Below, in pieces: positions 48,532-56,709 of a DNA stretch of 64,000 nucleotides. Within the stretch, counting starts at the first letter, position 1; every line of letters begins with the position of its first letter. The stretch lies in the NCBI GenBank assembly GCA_029834535.1, contig JAQMWT010000021.1:124001-188000 (forward strand), given 5' to 3'. Origin of the DNA: Chrysophaeum taylorii (taxonomy: Eukaryota > Sar > Pelagophyceae > Pelagomonadales > Pelagomonadaceae). The notes beneath the pieces were generated by a model that was not told where the DNA came from, ran no database searches, and saw only the letters and a list, made by a program, of their open reading frames with translations. The position numbers were made by a program, and so were the translations under genes.

Positions 48532-48996
48532 ATGGCAGCAGCACCATCAGAGTTGCGTCCCTTCGCGCGGATCGTGCTTTCGCGGTTGGGGACGATAAAG
48601 GATGCTGCGGCCAAGGCCCTCGACTACATCGACCGAACCTGCGACGCCTTGTTGGATGACGATGACCAGGCCTCTGATTGCACCGCCGACTACTCCGAAC
48701 CATCCCTCGCCTCGCTCCTCTTGCGAGGGCAGGTCTCCAAAGACCAAGAACCCAAGACCCTTCTGGGCCCCGTGGTCGAACGCGAGTTTCTTTCCAACCG
48801 AAACGCACTATTAACCTTCTCCCACAGGCCACCTGGCGAGACTCCAACGCTTAAGACCAGCGGCCACTTCCGACGACGACTGGGTGTGAGTATTGTTGTG
48901 AGAAAAAGTGTGTTGCCTCACCTCTCCCGCAGGATCGTGCGCGACTCCGCGCCCAACCTCGAAGACTGGAGCGTCATCTCTATTACCGCTTCCTGA
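48532..48996 (+). CDS. Short protein with golgin-like N-terminal helix; 3' structure uncertain
   Basis: ATG at 48532; read straight through it gives 154 residues to TGA at 48994-48996. The N-terminal helix FARIVLSRLGTIKDAAAKAL then DYIDRTCDALLDDDD resembles the start of the golgin gene at 59816 (GSRAAAALDNIDRIIDPD). Inside the frame there is a canonical donor (GTGAGT, 48886) and a good acceptor (CTCTCCCGCAG, ending 48932), plus an acceptor-like CTATTAAC...CCCACAG ending 48827, so the true transcript may be spliced. Removing 48886-48932 would join ...SDDDWV to IVRDSAPNLEDWSVISITAS but needs another frame upstream, which could not be supplied. Function unknown. Confidence 0.5.
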   Translation: MAAAPSELRPFARIVLSRLGTIKDAAAKALDYIDRTCDALLDDDDQASDCTADYSEPSLASLLLRGQVSKDQEPKTLLGPVVEREFLSNRNALLTFSHRPPGETPTLKTSGHFRRRLGVSIVVRKSVLPHLSRRIVRDSAPNLEDWSVISITAS

Positions 48997-49675
48997 ATCA
49001 TGAATCCTCCTTCGCGCGCGCGTCTTCTGATGTCCGTCGAGAGCACACCTCCACCCGCCCGCGCGACTTCACTTCCCGACGATATGGCTTTTTTTTCCCC
49101 CGGACCGTGCCGTCGTTCTGATTCGTAACAATGAATGACCGCGCCGCCTCCCATTTATTATGCGGAATGGTGTTGGGACGTCACTTCCCCCATACGGGGC
49201 CCTAACCTAACCGCCCCCGTGGTGTGCGTGGGGTATATGTTTCTGTCTGTGGCACACGACCCTCGAACAGAGAAACCTCGGTCGGTCGGTCGGTCTCCGC
49301 GAAGTGTAGTGGGCCTCGCAGTACTACTGCTACCCATTGTTTGTTTTGCCTGGCGGGCTGCGAAGCGACGACACGCTTTAAAAAGAAAGCCCCGGTTTGC
49401 GATGATCCTAACCTCGTCGTAGTTTGCCCCATCATCATCATCCTACATCAGTTAGTTAGGGGTGAAAGCGGAACTCTCAAAACCTTCTTGCTCGTAACTA
49501 ACTAACTGGTCGTTAGCAAAGTAGCGGAGTGATCCAGGAGTAAAGCGCGACCTTTCTGATATATAATAAAGAACTGTCGACCGTTTCGGAGAAACTAGAA
49601 GAAGAAGAAGAAGAAGAAGAAGTAAAGTTTTGTGGCCAGTAAGTAGTTGTCGCACGTTCCGAAAGCATAAAAGAG
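48997..49675. other. Intergenic region upstream of the secreted-protein gene
   Basis: About 680 bp. Contains an inverted repeat GTTAGTTAG (49450-49458) / CTAACTAAC (49498-49506) and an (AGA)n tract (about 49598-49622) just upstream of the next gene. No coding support. Confidence 0.45.
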
Positions 49676-50953
49676 ATGTGGGTGTTGTCGTTGTTGTTCG
49701 TGGTTGGCGCGCTCGCGGAAGACGGCATGCAAGAAAGCACCGGCAGCGAGGAGGAAGTCCGCGTCGAGTGCGGTGTGATCGACTTCGAAGAGGCCATTGC
49801 CGAGAACGGTGTCGTGAGCATCGAGATCGCCGGGGTGGTGACGATGGAGGCGCGCGCGGTAACTCTTGAGAAGGAACCGGCGGGTGCTAACCTCTACGAT
49901 ACCTCGGCGGGAACCGGAGTCGATCCCGACCTCGACGTGGCGGACATCGGAAAGGTGCTGATCATTCAAGAGAACAACGAAAACTTCGACGTGCCCGACG
50001 ACGAATGGCGAGGCGGCATCATGACCATGTCGTTCACGGCCGTAGAAGACGACGCCGTGATTTGGCTCGAGAAAATGACGTTCTTGGATTTCGAGGAGGA
50101 CGCGGATCTTACCGTCACGACGGTCGATGGAACGGAAGTTGAGTCTACTGTTCCCGGCAGCGATAAAGACAGCTCGAACTTTACGTTTCTGGCGCCCGGC
50201 GGCATGGTCTACGACATCTCCGAGATCGAACTTGTGTTTCGTGGCTCGGGCGCGGTCGACGACATCCACGTGTGCGTCGAGTCGACCGAGCCTACGACCG
50301 GCGGCTTTGTGACCGGTGACCCTCACGTGCACACTCACGACGGTCACGTCGTCGACATTTGGCTTCCAGTCGGCCCGTGGGTTGAGATGATGACCGGCGA
50401 ACAGGCGTCGGTTTGGGGCCACGTTTTTGATAAGGACGGAGACAAGACGATCCAGTGGTTCGACGGCATCGCCGTCCTCGATGCTGCTGCCGACAACCGC
50501 ACCGTCTTCAACGCGACAATCCCTCACGACGTTCCGATCGGAGAAGTCGGTGCTGAAATCAAATACTTTCGCGCCGAATTTGACGGCGCCCCGCTCCAAC
50601 GCACCAATCACAAGTACGTGTCAGAAGATGGTCGGTTTTTCGTCGACGTTCGCAAATCGAACAAGGCCGTCCGCGGCGGCCGCCATCCGGTCTTCAACGA
50701 CGAGTTCGTCATTCGCACGCCCGATTTCTCCTTTAAGATCGAAAATTCGCGCGAAACAAACAAGGCCCTCTACTCGTCGCGCGATGAGCAGTTCTCCTTC
50801 ACGCATATTGATATTGAGGTCTACCCTATCTTCAACAGGGACGCCCTCAAAGGCCCGCTCCTCGAGCTCATGTACCGCGACCCCCTTGAACAATCCGCCG
50901 TCGCGCGAGCCTGGACCCGTAAAGAAAACGCCTATGCGACGACGCCACTCTAG
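49676..50953 (+). CDS. Secreted two-domain protein with vWD-like module
   Basis: ATG at 49676, 425 residues, signal peptide MWVLSLLFVVGALAED. First domain (about 30-205): VIDFEEAIAENGVVSIEIAG, YDTSAGTGVDPDLDVADIGK, VLIIQENNENFDVPDDEWRG, GGIMTMSF and GSGAVDDIHVCVE. This beta-sandwich pattern is common in bacterial and algal secreted proteins ('FD...DPDL...G..LIIqE...PDDe..GG'). Second domain (about 213 on): VTGDPHVHTHDGHVVDIWLP, the GDPH...DG start of von Willebrand factor D-like modules, without the usual dense Cys pattern. One Asn-linked glycosylation site is NFT. Probably cell-surface or cell-wall material. Single exon; its 3' end is convergent with the LRR gene. Confidence 0.75.
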   Translation: MWVLSLLFVVGALAEDGMQESTGSEEEVRVECGVIDFEEAIAENGVVSIEIAGVVTMEARAVTLEKEPAGANLYDTSAGTGVDPDLDVADIGKVLIIQENNENFDVPDDEWRGGIMTMSFTAVEDDAVIWLEKMTFLDFEEDADLTVTTVDGTEVESTVPGSDKDSSNFTFLAPGGMVYDISEIELVFRGSGAVDDIHVCVESTEPTTGGFVTGDPHVHTHDGHVVDIWLPVGPWVEMMTGEQASVWGHVFDKDGDKTIQWFDGIAVLDAAADNRTVFNATIPHDVPIGEVGAEIKYFRAEFDGAPLQRTNHKYVSEDGRFFVDVRKSNKAVRGGRHPVFNDEFVIRTPDFSFKIENSRETNKALYSSRDEQFSFTHIDIEVYPIFNRDALKGPLLELMYRDPLEQSAVARAWTRKENAYATTPL

Positions 50954-51352
50954 ATGAGCGTGTGTGTGTCTGTTGAACCAAATCCCCAGCCCCTCCGCGC
51001 GGTGTCTGTCTCCTTGGAGACGTGTTGTCTCCCACCTCCTTTTTTTATTAGCCTGCAATCATCAATCAATCGCCTTCCACAAACAAAACCCCCCAAATGC
51101 TGCTGCTGCCTTTCGTCTTCTGCACACTCCCCCTGCCTGATGAAATTCGAAAAAACGAACACCAAACCCTTTTGCTTATTATTACTCGGATCTTGAGACA
51201 CGACCGTGAAGACTGTTCGAGAATATTGCCGCGCTCTGCCACAACAAACAACGTCACCGCCGCATATTATTATTATTATTATTATTATTATTATGCTGCA
51301 GCTTTATTAGAAACATCAACGTCGTACTCTCTTCAAGAGCACGATGTGCTCG
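50954..51352. other. Intergenic between convergent genes
   Basis: About 400 bp of shared 3' flank. It contains an (ATT)n tract at about 51264-51295 and CT-rich sequence; nothing coding. Confidence 0.45.
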
Positions 51353-54300
51353 TCATCGGGCGCCTTGTGGCGCATCGCGCGGTATTTCGTCGGGCGTCAA
51401 ATCCATCTCGGGCGCGGCTCGCGCAGGTGGCCTCTTTAGGAAGGCCGCTACGGCTCGTTTCAAGCCGAGGGCAGCGAGAGCCACTCTGTGAGGACTCTGC
51501 GGCGGTGGTGGTGGTTGCGTGGGATTGGCCTTGTCACGGGAAGGACGCTCGTCTTCTCTTCCTAGCTTGCGAGAAGAAAAGGAGGTCGTGTCGCCACTCT
51601 TGACCGTGGCCGCTCGCAACGCCTTGCTCTTGTCGCATTTTTTGCCGGGACCGGAGGCTCGGCGTGACCGGAGATGGGCAATTATTGTTCCGAAAGCCTC
51701 GGCTGGCTTTCTGCGGTCGAAGAGGCAGGCGAGGCGCCAGACACCTTCGACAAAGTCGAGAAAGCTCATGCCACGATTCCGGCGGGCATGTCTTTCATCG
51801 ATGGGGGTCAGCTTGGAGTGCACGAAGACGAGGACGTAGTCTGTTTGGCAAAGCCGTCGAGGAGGTTCGTCACCTCCGTCAAAGAAGAAGATCCGCGTCC
51901 ACGTTTCGAGGTCGACGTATGGATTGAACCCAGCAACGAGGTCGACGAATAGCGAATTGAGCTCAGGGAAGTGGTCCGCGATGACGGCGTCGGTCTTGGC
52001 CGCGTACAGCGCACGGCTGCGGAAGTCGTCCGGCTCGGGTGCGACGCGGCGGTACACGCGGTGGACGTGCTGCGCGAGGAGCATTTCGATTGCGGCGGCT
52101 GCGGTGTCGACGACACGGGCGTCGTAGAAAACGCGCACGGCAACGCGAATCGTGCCTTCGAGCAGCTCGTGGCGGTTCCAACAAGCGTCGCGGTCGCCTC
52201 GGAGACGGTTGACGGCGAGGAACAAGTTGTTGCAGTCGGCGATGCTGAAACCTTCGCCGTCCACCAACAATCCCGAGTCCTTCCAGATTTGGGCAAAGCC
52301 GGGGCTGGAGAGCTGGAATGCCTTTCCGTGCTGCGCAGCGTAGTAGCAAAAGGCGGCGCGGAGAGCGCGGAATCCCGGCCAGAGCGCGTCTTTCGCGCGC
52401 GCGATTTCTTTTTCTCGACGATTGGTCGCTCGGAAGCAGGCGAGGGCTCTAATCCTGGACTCGATCTTGGCCCAATCGCTCGTGAAGCACTTCTGTAAGC
52501 GTTTGTCGGTGTCGAGGTACGAACCCTCGTCCTGCGCGCGGTCCGCAAAGCACGAGGCCTCGGGAGCGAAGTTGCTCGGCGCGACGGGCGCGACGGCGAC
52601 CGCGCGCGGACGCGCCGGCAGGAACGACGTCGCGTTGGTGGCATCCTGTAGAACGCATGTTATTCCCCCGTTGGAGATTTTGGACGGCGGCCTGCTAATG
52701 CTGCCATCCTCGTACCGTACGACGACATGCTGGAGGTCGACGGGGACGCGTTCGGCCCACGACGCCGGCTCGGGCTCCGGCTTTCGTCGTCGTCGTCTCC
52801 GACGGCGCTTGCGCGGCACGGATGTCGCAATAAACGGCACCCCCGAGATAGCTCGCAGCATGACGCAGCTCCATTCATCATCCAACGCTTGGACTGTCGG
52901 CGGAAGACCAACGAGGGTCGAAATCGTCGCGTTCGCGTGCTCGACGCATCGATCGAGCACGGCGACGACGCTTACGTCGTCGTCGTCGCCGCCGCCGCCC
53001 TTTCCGGGCGGCGCCTGGATGACGTCGCTTGGTAGCGGCAACTCGAGGTACGAATCGCCCACCGCCGAGATGCACCGCTTAGCGATCATGGGCGGCGTCA
53101 CGTAGTCGAACGCATCGTCGTCGTCGTCGTCGTCCTTATCGTCGTCGTCGCCGTTGCTCGCCTTGAGCGAGAGCCTCGCCGAGTAAAAAAAGCGAACCTC
53201 TTGGTTTGGTGGCAGCGCCCGGTGTGTTGTCCACGTCCGAAATATGGATTCGTGATCGATCGTCTCGCGCTTTCGCCTTCGAAGCGCGGACGGCTCCCAG
53301 CGATCAACGTCCAAGTGAAGCCGTATTTCGATAGCGACCGCTGGCGCCATAACACAAAATTCGGTCGTCCGCCAACAACCGCACAACCAACATGTCTGCT
53401 CGGACATGGGAAGACCGGCGGGCGCGAAGAGACGCGGTGATTCGCGCGCCACGAGCCGGCCACGCGCGTCGACAGAGCAACACGAGTCGTCGAGATGGAG
53501 GCCAACGATCGTCGTGTTTTTGCGGAGCGCCTTCCCGAGTGCCTTGGCGCCCGCTGGCGTAATGTTGTTGCCCGACAGCGCCACGTGCTCGAGGCTCGTG
53601 TTGGTGCGAAACACTTCAGACAAAACTTGGACGACCGAGGCTGGTCGCAACAACAGCGGTTCGACGACCAGGAGCTGCTGCTTTCCCGCGTCCGGTTCGA
53701 AGGAAGTGGCGGTCGGGGGCGCGACGGCGACTGACTTGGGGGGGGGGACATCGGCAGTTTCTCCGCGGCTGCCGAAAACATTGTTAAACGAGAGGTCGAG
53801 GGTCTTGAGGCGCGACGGTGGCGGCGTGTGTCCCCACTTGGATTTCGGCCTCCGGACGAGCGGGACCAGCAGGTGGATGGCGCCGGAACTCGTGACGTTG
53901 TTCCACGCGAGCAGCAAGTGCCGCAGGCTCGGGGCAATGTCTGGCTGCAAGAGAAACGAGAGAGCCGCGCATCCGAGCTCCCCAATGGCGTTGTGCGACG
54001 CATCGAGGTGCACGAGCGACTCGACCATTCGGCGCCGCGAAAGGACGAGGCCGTCGACGAGTTCGAGGCACGCGTTTGACGTGAGTCGAACGCCCGCGAC
54101 CAAGAGCGTTCTGAGGTTTTTGAGCTTGCGGCGGGCAAGCCCCTCGGCGAGGCCCTGGCCGCAGTCGCGGTTCCACGACACGTCGAGCTGCGTAAGAGTC
54201 TCCTCGGGGAGAGCTTGCACTACCGCTCTCATCGCGGGCGAGGACAGGGCGTTGTGCGACGCGTCAACCGAGCGCGCCGAATATTCGCCGCTGCCCGACT

Positions 54301-54937
54301 GCACAGCGCTCGCGAGAACGTACGGGTCAAAGATGCCGTGACCCCGCGCATCGACGCACGTCCTGGGTCGTACAAAGCACTCCTGCAGCCGCTTGCCCGG
54401 AGAGAGCAACCTGCGCTTGCATTCGAACTGGAGATACTCGCGCCTACCGTTCTCCCCCAGCGCAGATATGTCGACGCTATCAAACGCGGGCGCGACCGCG
54501 GGTGGCAGCGATTGTCGCCAGGACGCCCACTTCTCGTCTTCGCGGCGCACTTTCGATGGCCGGCACTGGGCGGAAATCGTGCTCTTCTTCTTTCCTCTCC
54601 GAAGCGCCTTGTGATAGCCAAGAATGAGTTTTGTCCACGCGCTCGCTTCAAACTGTTCGGCCCGCCGGAAATCGTTGACAAAGTCCTCGCCGAAGAGAGG
54701 CGCGGACTCTTGGTTGGGACCTGGCGGAGCCGGCAACTCTTCTTCGAAGTACGCGGGAAGCAGCTCGCGCGAATCGGCGAATAGCTCGGCCAGATTCACA
54801 GCAGTTGTGACCGCGGCCGCGACTGTCCCCTTATTCTTGTCGGTGATGCCAGACCGCGTCTTTCGACCGGTGGGCGCCGTCTTCGCGCGGCGGCCTTGCT
54901 GACGCGGCGGCGACGACGCCGGTCTGCGCGGCTTCAT
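51353..54937 (-). CDS. Large leucine-rich-repeat (RNI-type) protein
   Basis: ATG at 54937 (upstream frame starts at TTG), 1194 residues, one exon. A basic Pro/Arg-rich start is followed by ribonuclease-inhibitor-type LRRs: ARSVDASHNALSSPAMRAVV, TLTQLDVSWNRDCGQGLAEG, SLVHLDASHNAIGELGCAAL, RLKTLDLSFNNVFG and SLEHVALSGNNITPAGAKAL. The next region includes a beta-rich block (CWLCGCWRTTEFCVMAPAVA), an acidic run and a Lys/Arg run. The C-terminal ~350 residues are helical, with FADRAQDEGSYLDTDKRLQK, GEGFSIADCNNLFLAVNR and RGMSFLDFVEGVWRLACLF, reminiscent of calponin/EF-hand-like helical pairs in flagellar LRR proteins, though no canonical EF loop is visible. Possibly axonemal or cytoskeletal; function unassigned. 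Confidence 0.75.
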   Translation of the reverse strand: MKPRRPASSPPRQQGRRAKTAPTGRKTRSGITDKNKGTVAAAVTTAVNLAELFADSRELLPAYFEEELPAPPGPNQESAPLFGEDFVNDFRRAEQFEASAWTKLILGYHKALRRGKKKSTISAQCRPSKVRREDEKWASWRQSLPPAVAPAFDSVDISALGENGRREYLQFECKRRLLSPGKRLQECFVRPRTCVDARGHGIFDPYVLASAVQSGSGEYSARSVDASHNALSSPAMRAVVQALPEETLTQLDVSWNRDCGQGLAEGLARRKLKNLRTLLVAGVRLTSNACLELVDGLVLSRRRMVESLVHLDASHNAIGELGCAALSFLLQPDIAPSLRHLLLAWNNVTSSGAIHLLVPLVRRPKSKWGHTPPPSRLKTLDLSFNNVFGSRGETADVPPPKSVAVAPPTATSFEPDAGKQQLLVVEPLLLRPASVVQVLSEVFRTNTSLEHVALSGNNITPAGAKALGKALRKNTTIVGLHLDDSCCSVDARGRLVARESPRLFAPAGLPMSEQTCWLCGCWRTTEFCVMAPAVAIEIRLHLDVDRWEPSALRRRKRETIDHESIFRTWTTHRALPPNQEVRFFYSARLSLKASNGDDDDKDDDDDDDAFDYVTPPMIAKRCISAVGDSYLELPLPSDVIQAPPGKGGGGDDDDVSVVAVLDRCVEHANATISTLVGLPPTVQALDDEWSCVMLRAISGVPFIATSVPRKRRRRRRRRKPEPEPASWAERVPVDLQHVVVRYEDGSISRPPSKISNGGITCVLQDATNATSFLPARPRAVAVAPVAPSNFAPEASCFADRAQDEGSYLDTDKRLQKCFTSDWAKIESRIRALACFRATNRREKEIARAKDALWPGFRALRAAFCYYAAQHGKAFQLSSPGFAQIWKDSGLLVDGEGFSIADCNNLFLAVNRLRGDRDACWNRHELLEGTIRVAVRVFYDARVVDTAAAAIEMLLAQHVHRVYRRVAPEPDDFRSRALYAAKTDAVIADHFPELNSLFVDLVAGFNPYVDLETWTRIFFFDGGDEPPRRLCQTDYVLVFVHSKLTPIDERHARRNRGMSFLDFVEGVWRLACLFDRRKPAEAFGTIIAHLRSRRASGPGKKCDKSKALRAATVKSGDTTSFSSRKLGREDERPSRDKANPTQPPPPPQSPHRVALAALGLKRAVAAFLKRPPARAAPEMDLTPDEIPRDAPQGAR

Positions 54938-55792
54938 GACATCAATCGGATACCGTATCCTTTTCAACGGATGCAAAACATTCAACCTATCAACAATTCC
55001 GACGTCCTTCGATCATATGGCAGTACGGCTGCCCAGAAAGAACCCTGTCGACGATGGGTGCGCACATGCTGAGAGCCGGTTGTTCTCTTTGGACCTGCTC
55101 TATAGTCAGCGCGCTCTGATACAAGCAAGCTCGGCCCCCTTATTATAAAACGAATTTTTGATCCCGGCGTCGCCGTTGTCGCCATTGTAAAAGAAATAAG
55201 ACCCCAAGACATAGTGGATTTTGTTGTTTGTTGTCGCGTTTTAATCCTAATCTACTGGGCGGGTCCAAGTTGCTGGCTGTCTTCTAGTGGGTGGGAAAGG
55301 AGCGCTCGACGAAAATAAAGAACCACAACCAGAGAGTGGGACCGCGCGACAAAAAAATAACACGCGACGAAAGCGGCGAAGCGCGCTCCCAGCGAGCCTC
55401 GCGCACGCGCAGGGGACAGGCATGGCAGCCAAGATAATAAAGCGAAATATCAAGCCCAAACGTCGCCCGCATGAGCAACTAACTAACTTCAGACCTCTCC
55501 CGAGGCATGGGAGCCATGGGAGCCAGGCCGGACCGGCAGGAGCCGATCCGGCATCACAGAGGAAAATCGCGCAGTTGGGGCAGAGGCGAGGGACGAGGAC
55601 TTGTTGATGGCGGGCCGCCACTCCGCGCGGTCTTGTGCGAGGTCGTGCAAAAACGTCGCAGGCCGCGAAGGGGTGTTGGTCCACGAACAATCGACCTGTC
55701 CGTCGCGTTCTGCCCAACCGAGCGAACTCCATCCCAGCGCGGACTTTCCGGGTGCTAACCGGCCAGCCCCCGGGAGGCGAGCAGGCACGCCT

Positions 55793-55834
<42 letters not shown>

Positions 55835-55893
55835 ATTTCTACTCGTTCATGAGGCACGCGACAGTATAAACGTCGACCTCGTCGGCCGGTCCC
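54938..55893. other. Gene-poor stretch
   Basis: About 950 bp. Contains the second copy of the 25-nt sequence at 55477-55501 (one mismatch to 6136-6160) and a (TAA)n tract at 55793-55831. Open frames on both strands overlap and show no domain. Confidence 0.45.
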
Positions 55894-56640
55894 TTACGCA
55901 GACTGCAGGAGGGACGGGTTGGAGAGGAGGAAGTGGGCTCCATCAAGCTCGGCAGGTGGTCCCACCGGGTGGTGGTGATGGTGGCGAGGCGGCACCACCG
56001 GCATCGGAGTCATACGCCGCAAGCGGTCGAGGGTATCCGCTCGCGTGTTGTCGTCGGCGCGGGAAGCGAGCCAGGCGTGGGCGCGGTCCCAGTCTGAAAA
56101 GACGCGGACGGTCTGAAGGCGCGTGACGAGGACGACGAAGCGAACGGACTGAAGGGATAACCCTTTGGCGACGACGGCGACGTGGTCGAAGGCCGCGCCG
56201 TGGTCGCGGACGAAGGCGATGGTGCGTCGAATGCCCGCCGGCTTGCACGCGAGGGCACTCGACATATCGACGTAGGTCGTGACGGAGTGCTTGAGAGCGT
56301 TGGTGGCAAACGCGGCGTCGAGAGCGTCGAGGGAATCGCGCGCGACACGAGGCGAGCCGACGCCGCGCAGCCGGATGCAAAGGGCCGCGCCGACGGCGTC
56401 GCGCCGCAGGCGGATCGTGCAGGCCCCGCTGTTGTCGTCCCAGGTTCGATCGAGCAACAGCGTGTCGTCGCGGTGTTGCCAGGGCCATCGCCGCGAGGGT
56501 AGATGCTCGCTCTCGAGGAATCGCTGCGTTCGTACGCGCAGAGCGCCAAGGTGCGCGCCGACGAAGCCCGTTGCGCGCGTCGCGAGCCCCGGCTCGGCCA
56601 GGACGCGCGCGACAACGCACGCGAGGATTCTTAGAGGCAT
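55894..56640 (-). CDS. Uncharacterised protein with STAS/SpoIIAA-like domain
   Basis: ATG at 56640, 248 residues; the open frame upstream to 56673 starts with GTG. The N-terminus MPLRILACVVARVLAEPGLA could be a targeting peptide. The centre alternates strands and helices: DTLLLDRTWDDNSGACTIRL, TYVDMSSALACKPAGIRRTI, FDHVAVVAKGLSLQSVRFVV and FSDWDRAHAWLAS. The last pair resembles the SpoIIAA-like STAS fold ('..kVAvvg....W......fvk.a....rvF.d...A..WL'). The tail has a His run and Pro. Co-oriented with the golgin gene, 69 bp past its stop. Function unknown; the fold call is tentative. Confidence 0.55.
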   Translation of the reverse strand: MPLRILACVVARVLAEPGLATRATGFVGAHLGALRVRTQRFLESEHLPSRRWPWQHRDDTLLLDRTWDDNSGACTIRLRRDAVGAALCIRLRGVGSPRVARDSLDALDAAFATNALKHSVTTYVDMSSALACKPAGIRRTIAFVRDHGAAFDHVAVVAKGLSLQSVRFVVLVTRLQTVRVFSDWDRAHAWLASRADDNTRADTLDRLRRMTPMPVVPPRHHHHHPVGPPAELDGAHFLLSNPSLLQSA

Positions 56641-56709
56641 GTCAATACTGCACTTCAATCCAGAGTACGCCACGTCAGAAGAAGACCGAAAAGAAGATGT
56701 GGGCGCTAG

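Noticed and set aside
48886-48932. 47-nt GTGAGT...CGCAG intron in the short gene at 48532
   Set aside because: Splice sites look good, but the frame upstream cannot be connected without a second intron that could not be found; left as uncertain rather than annotated.
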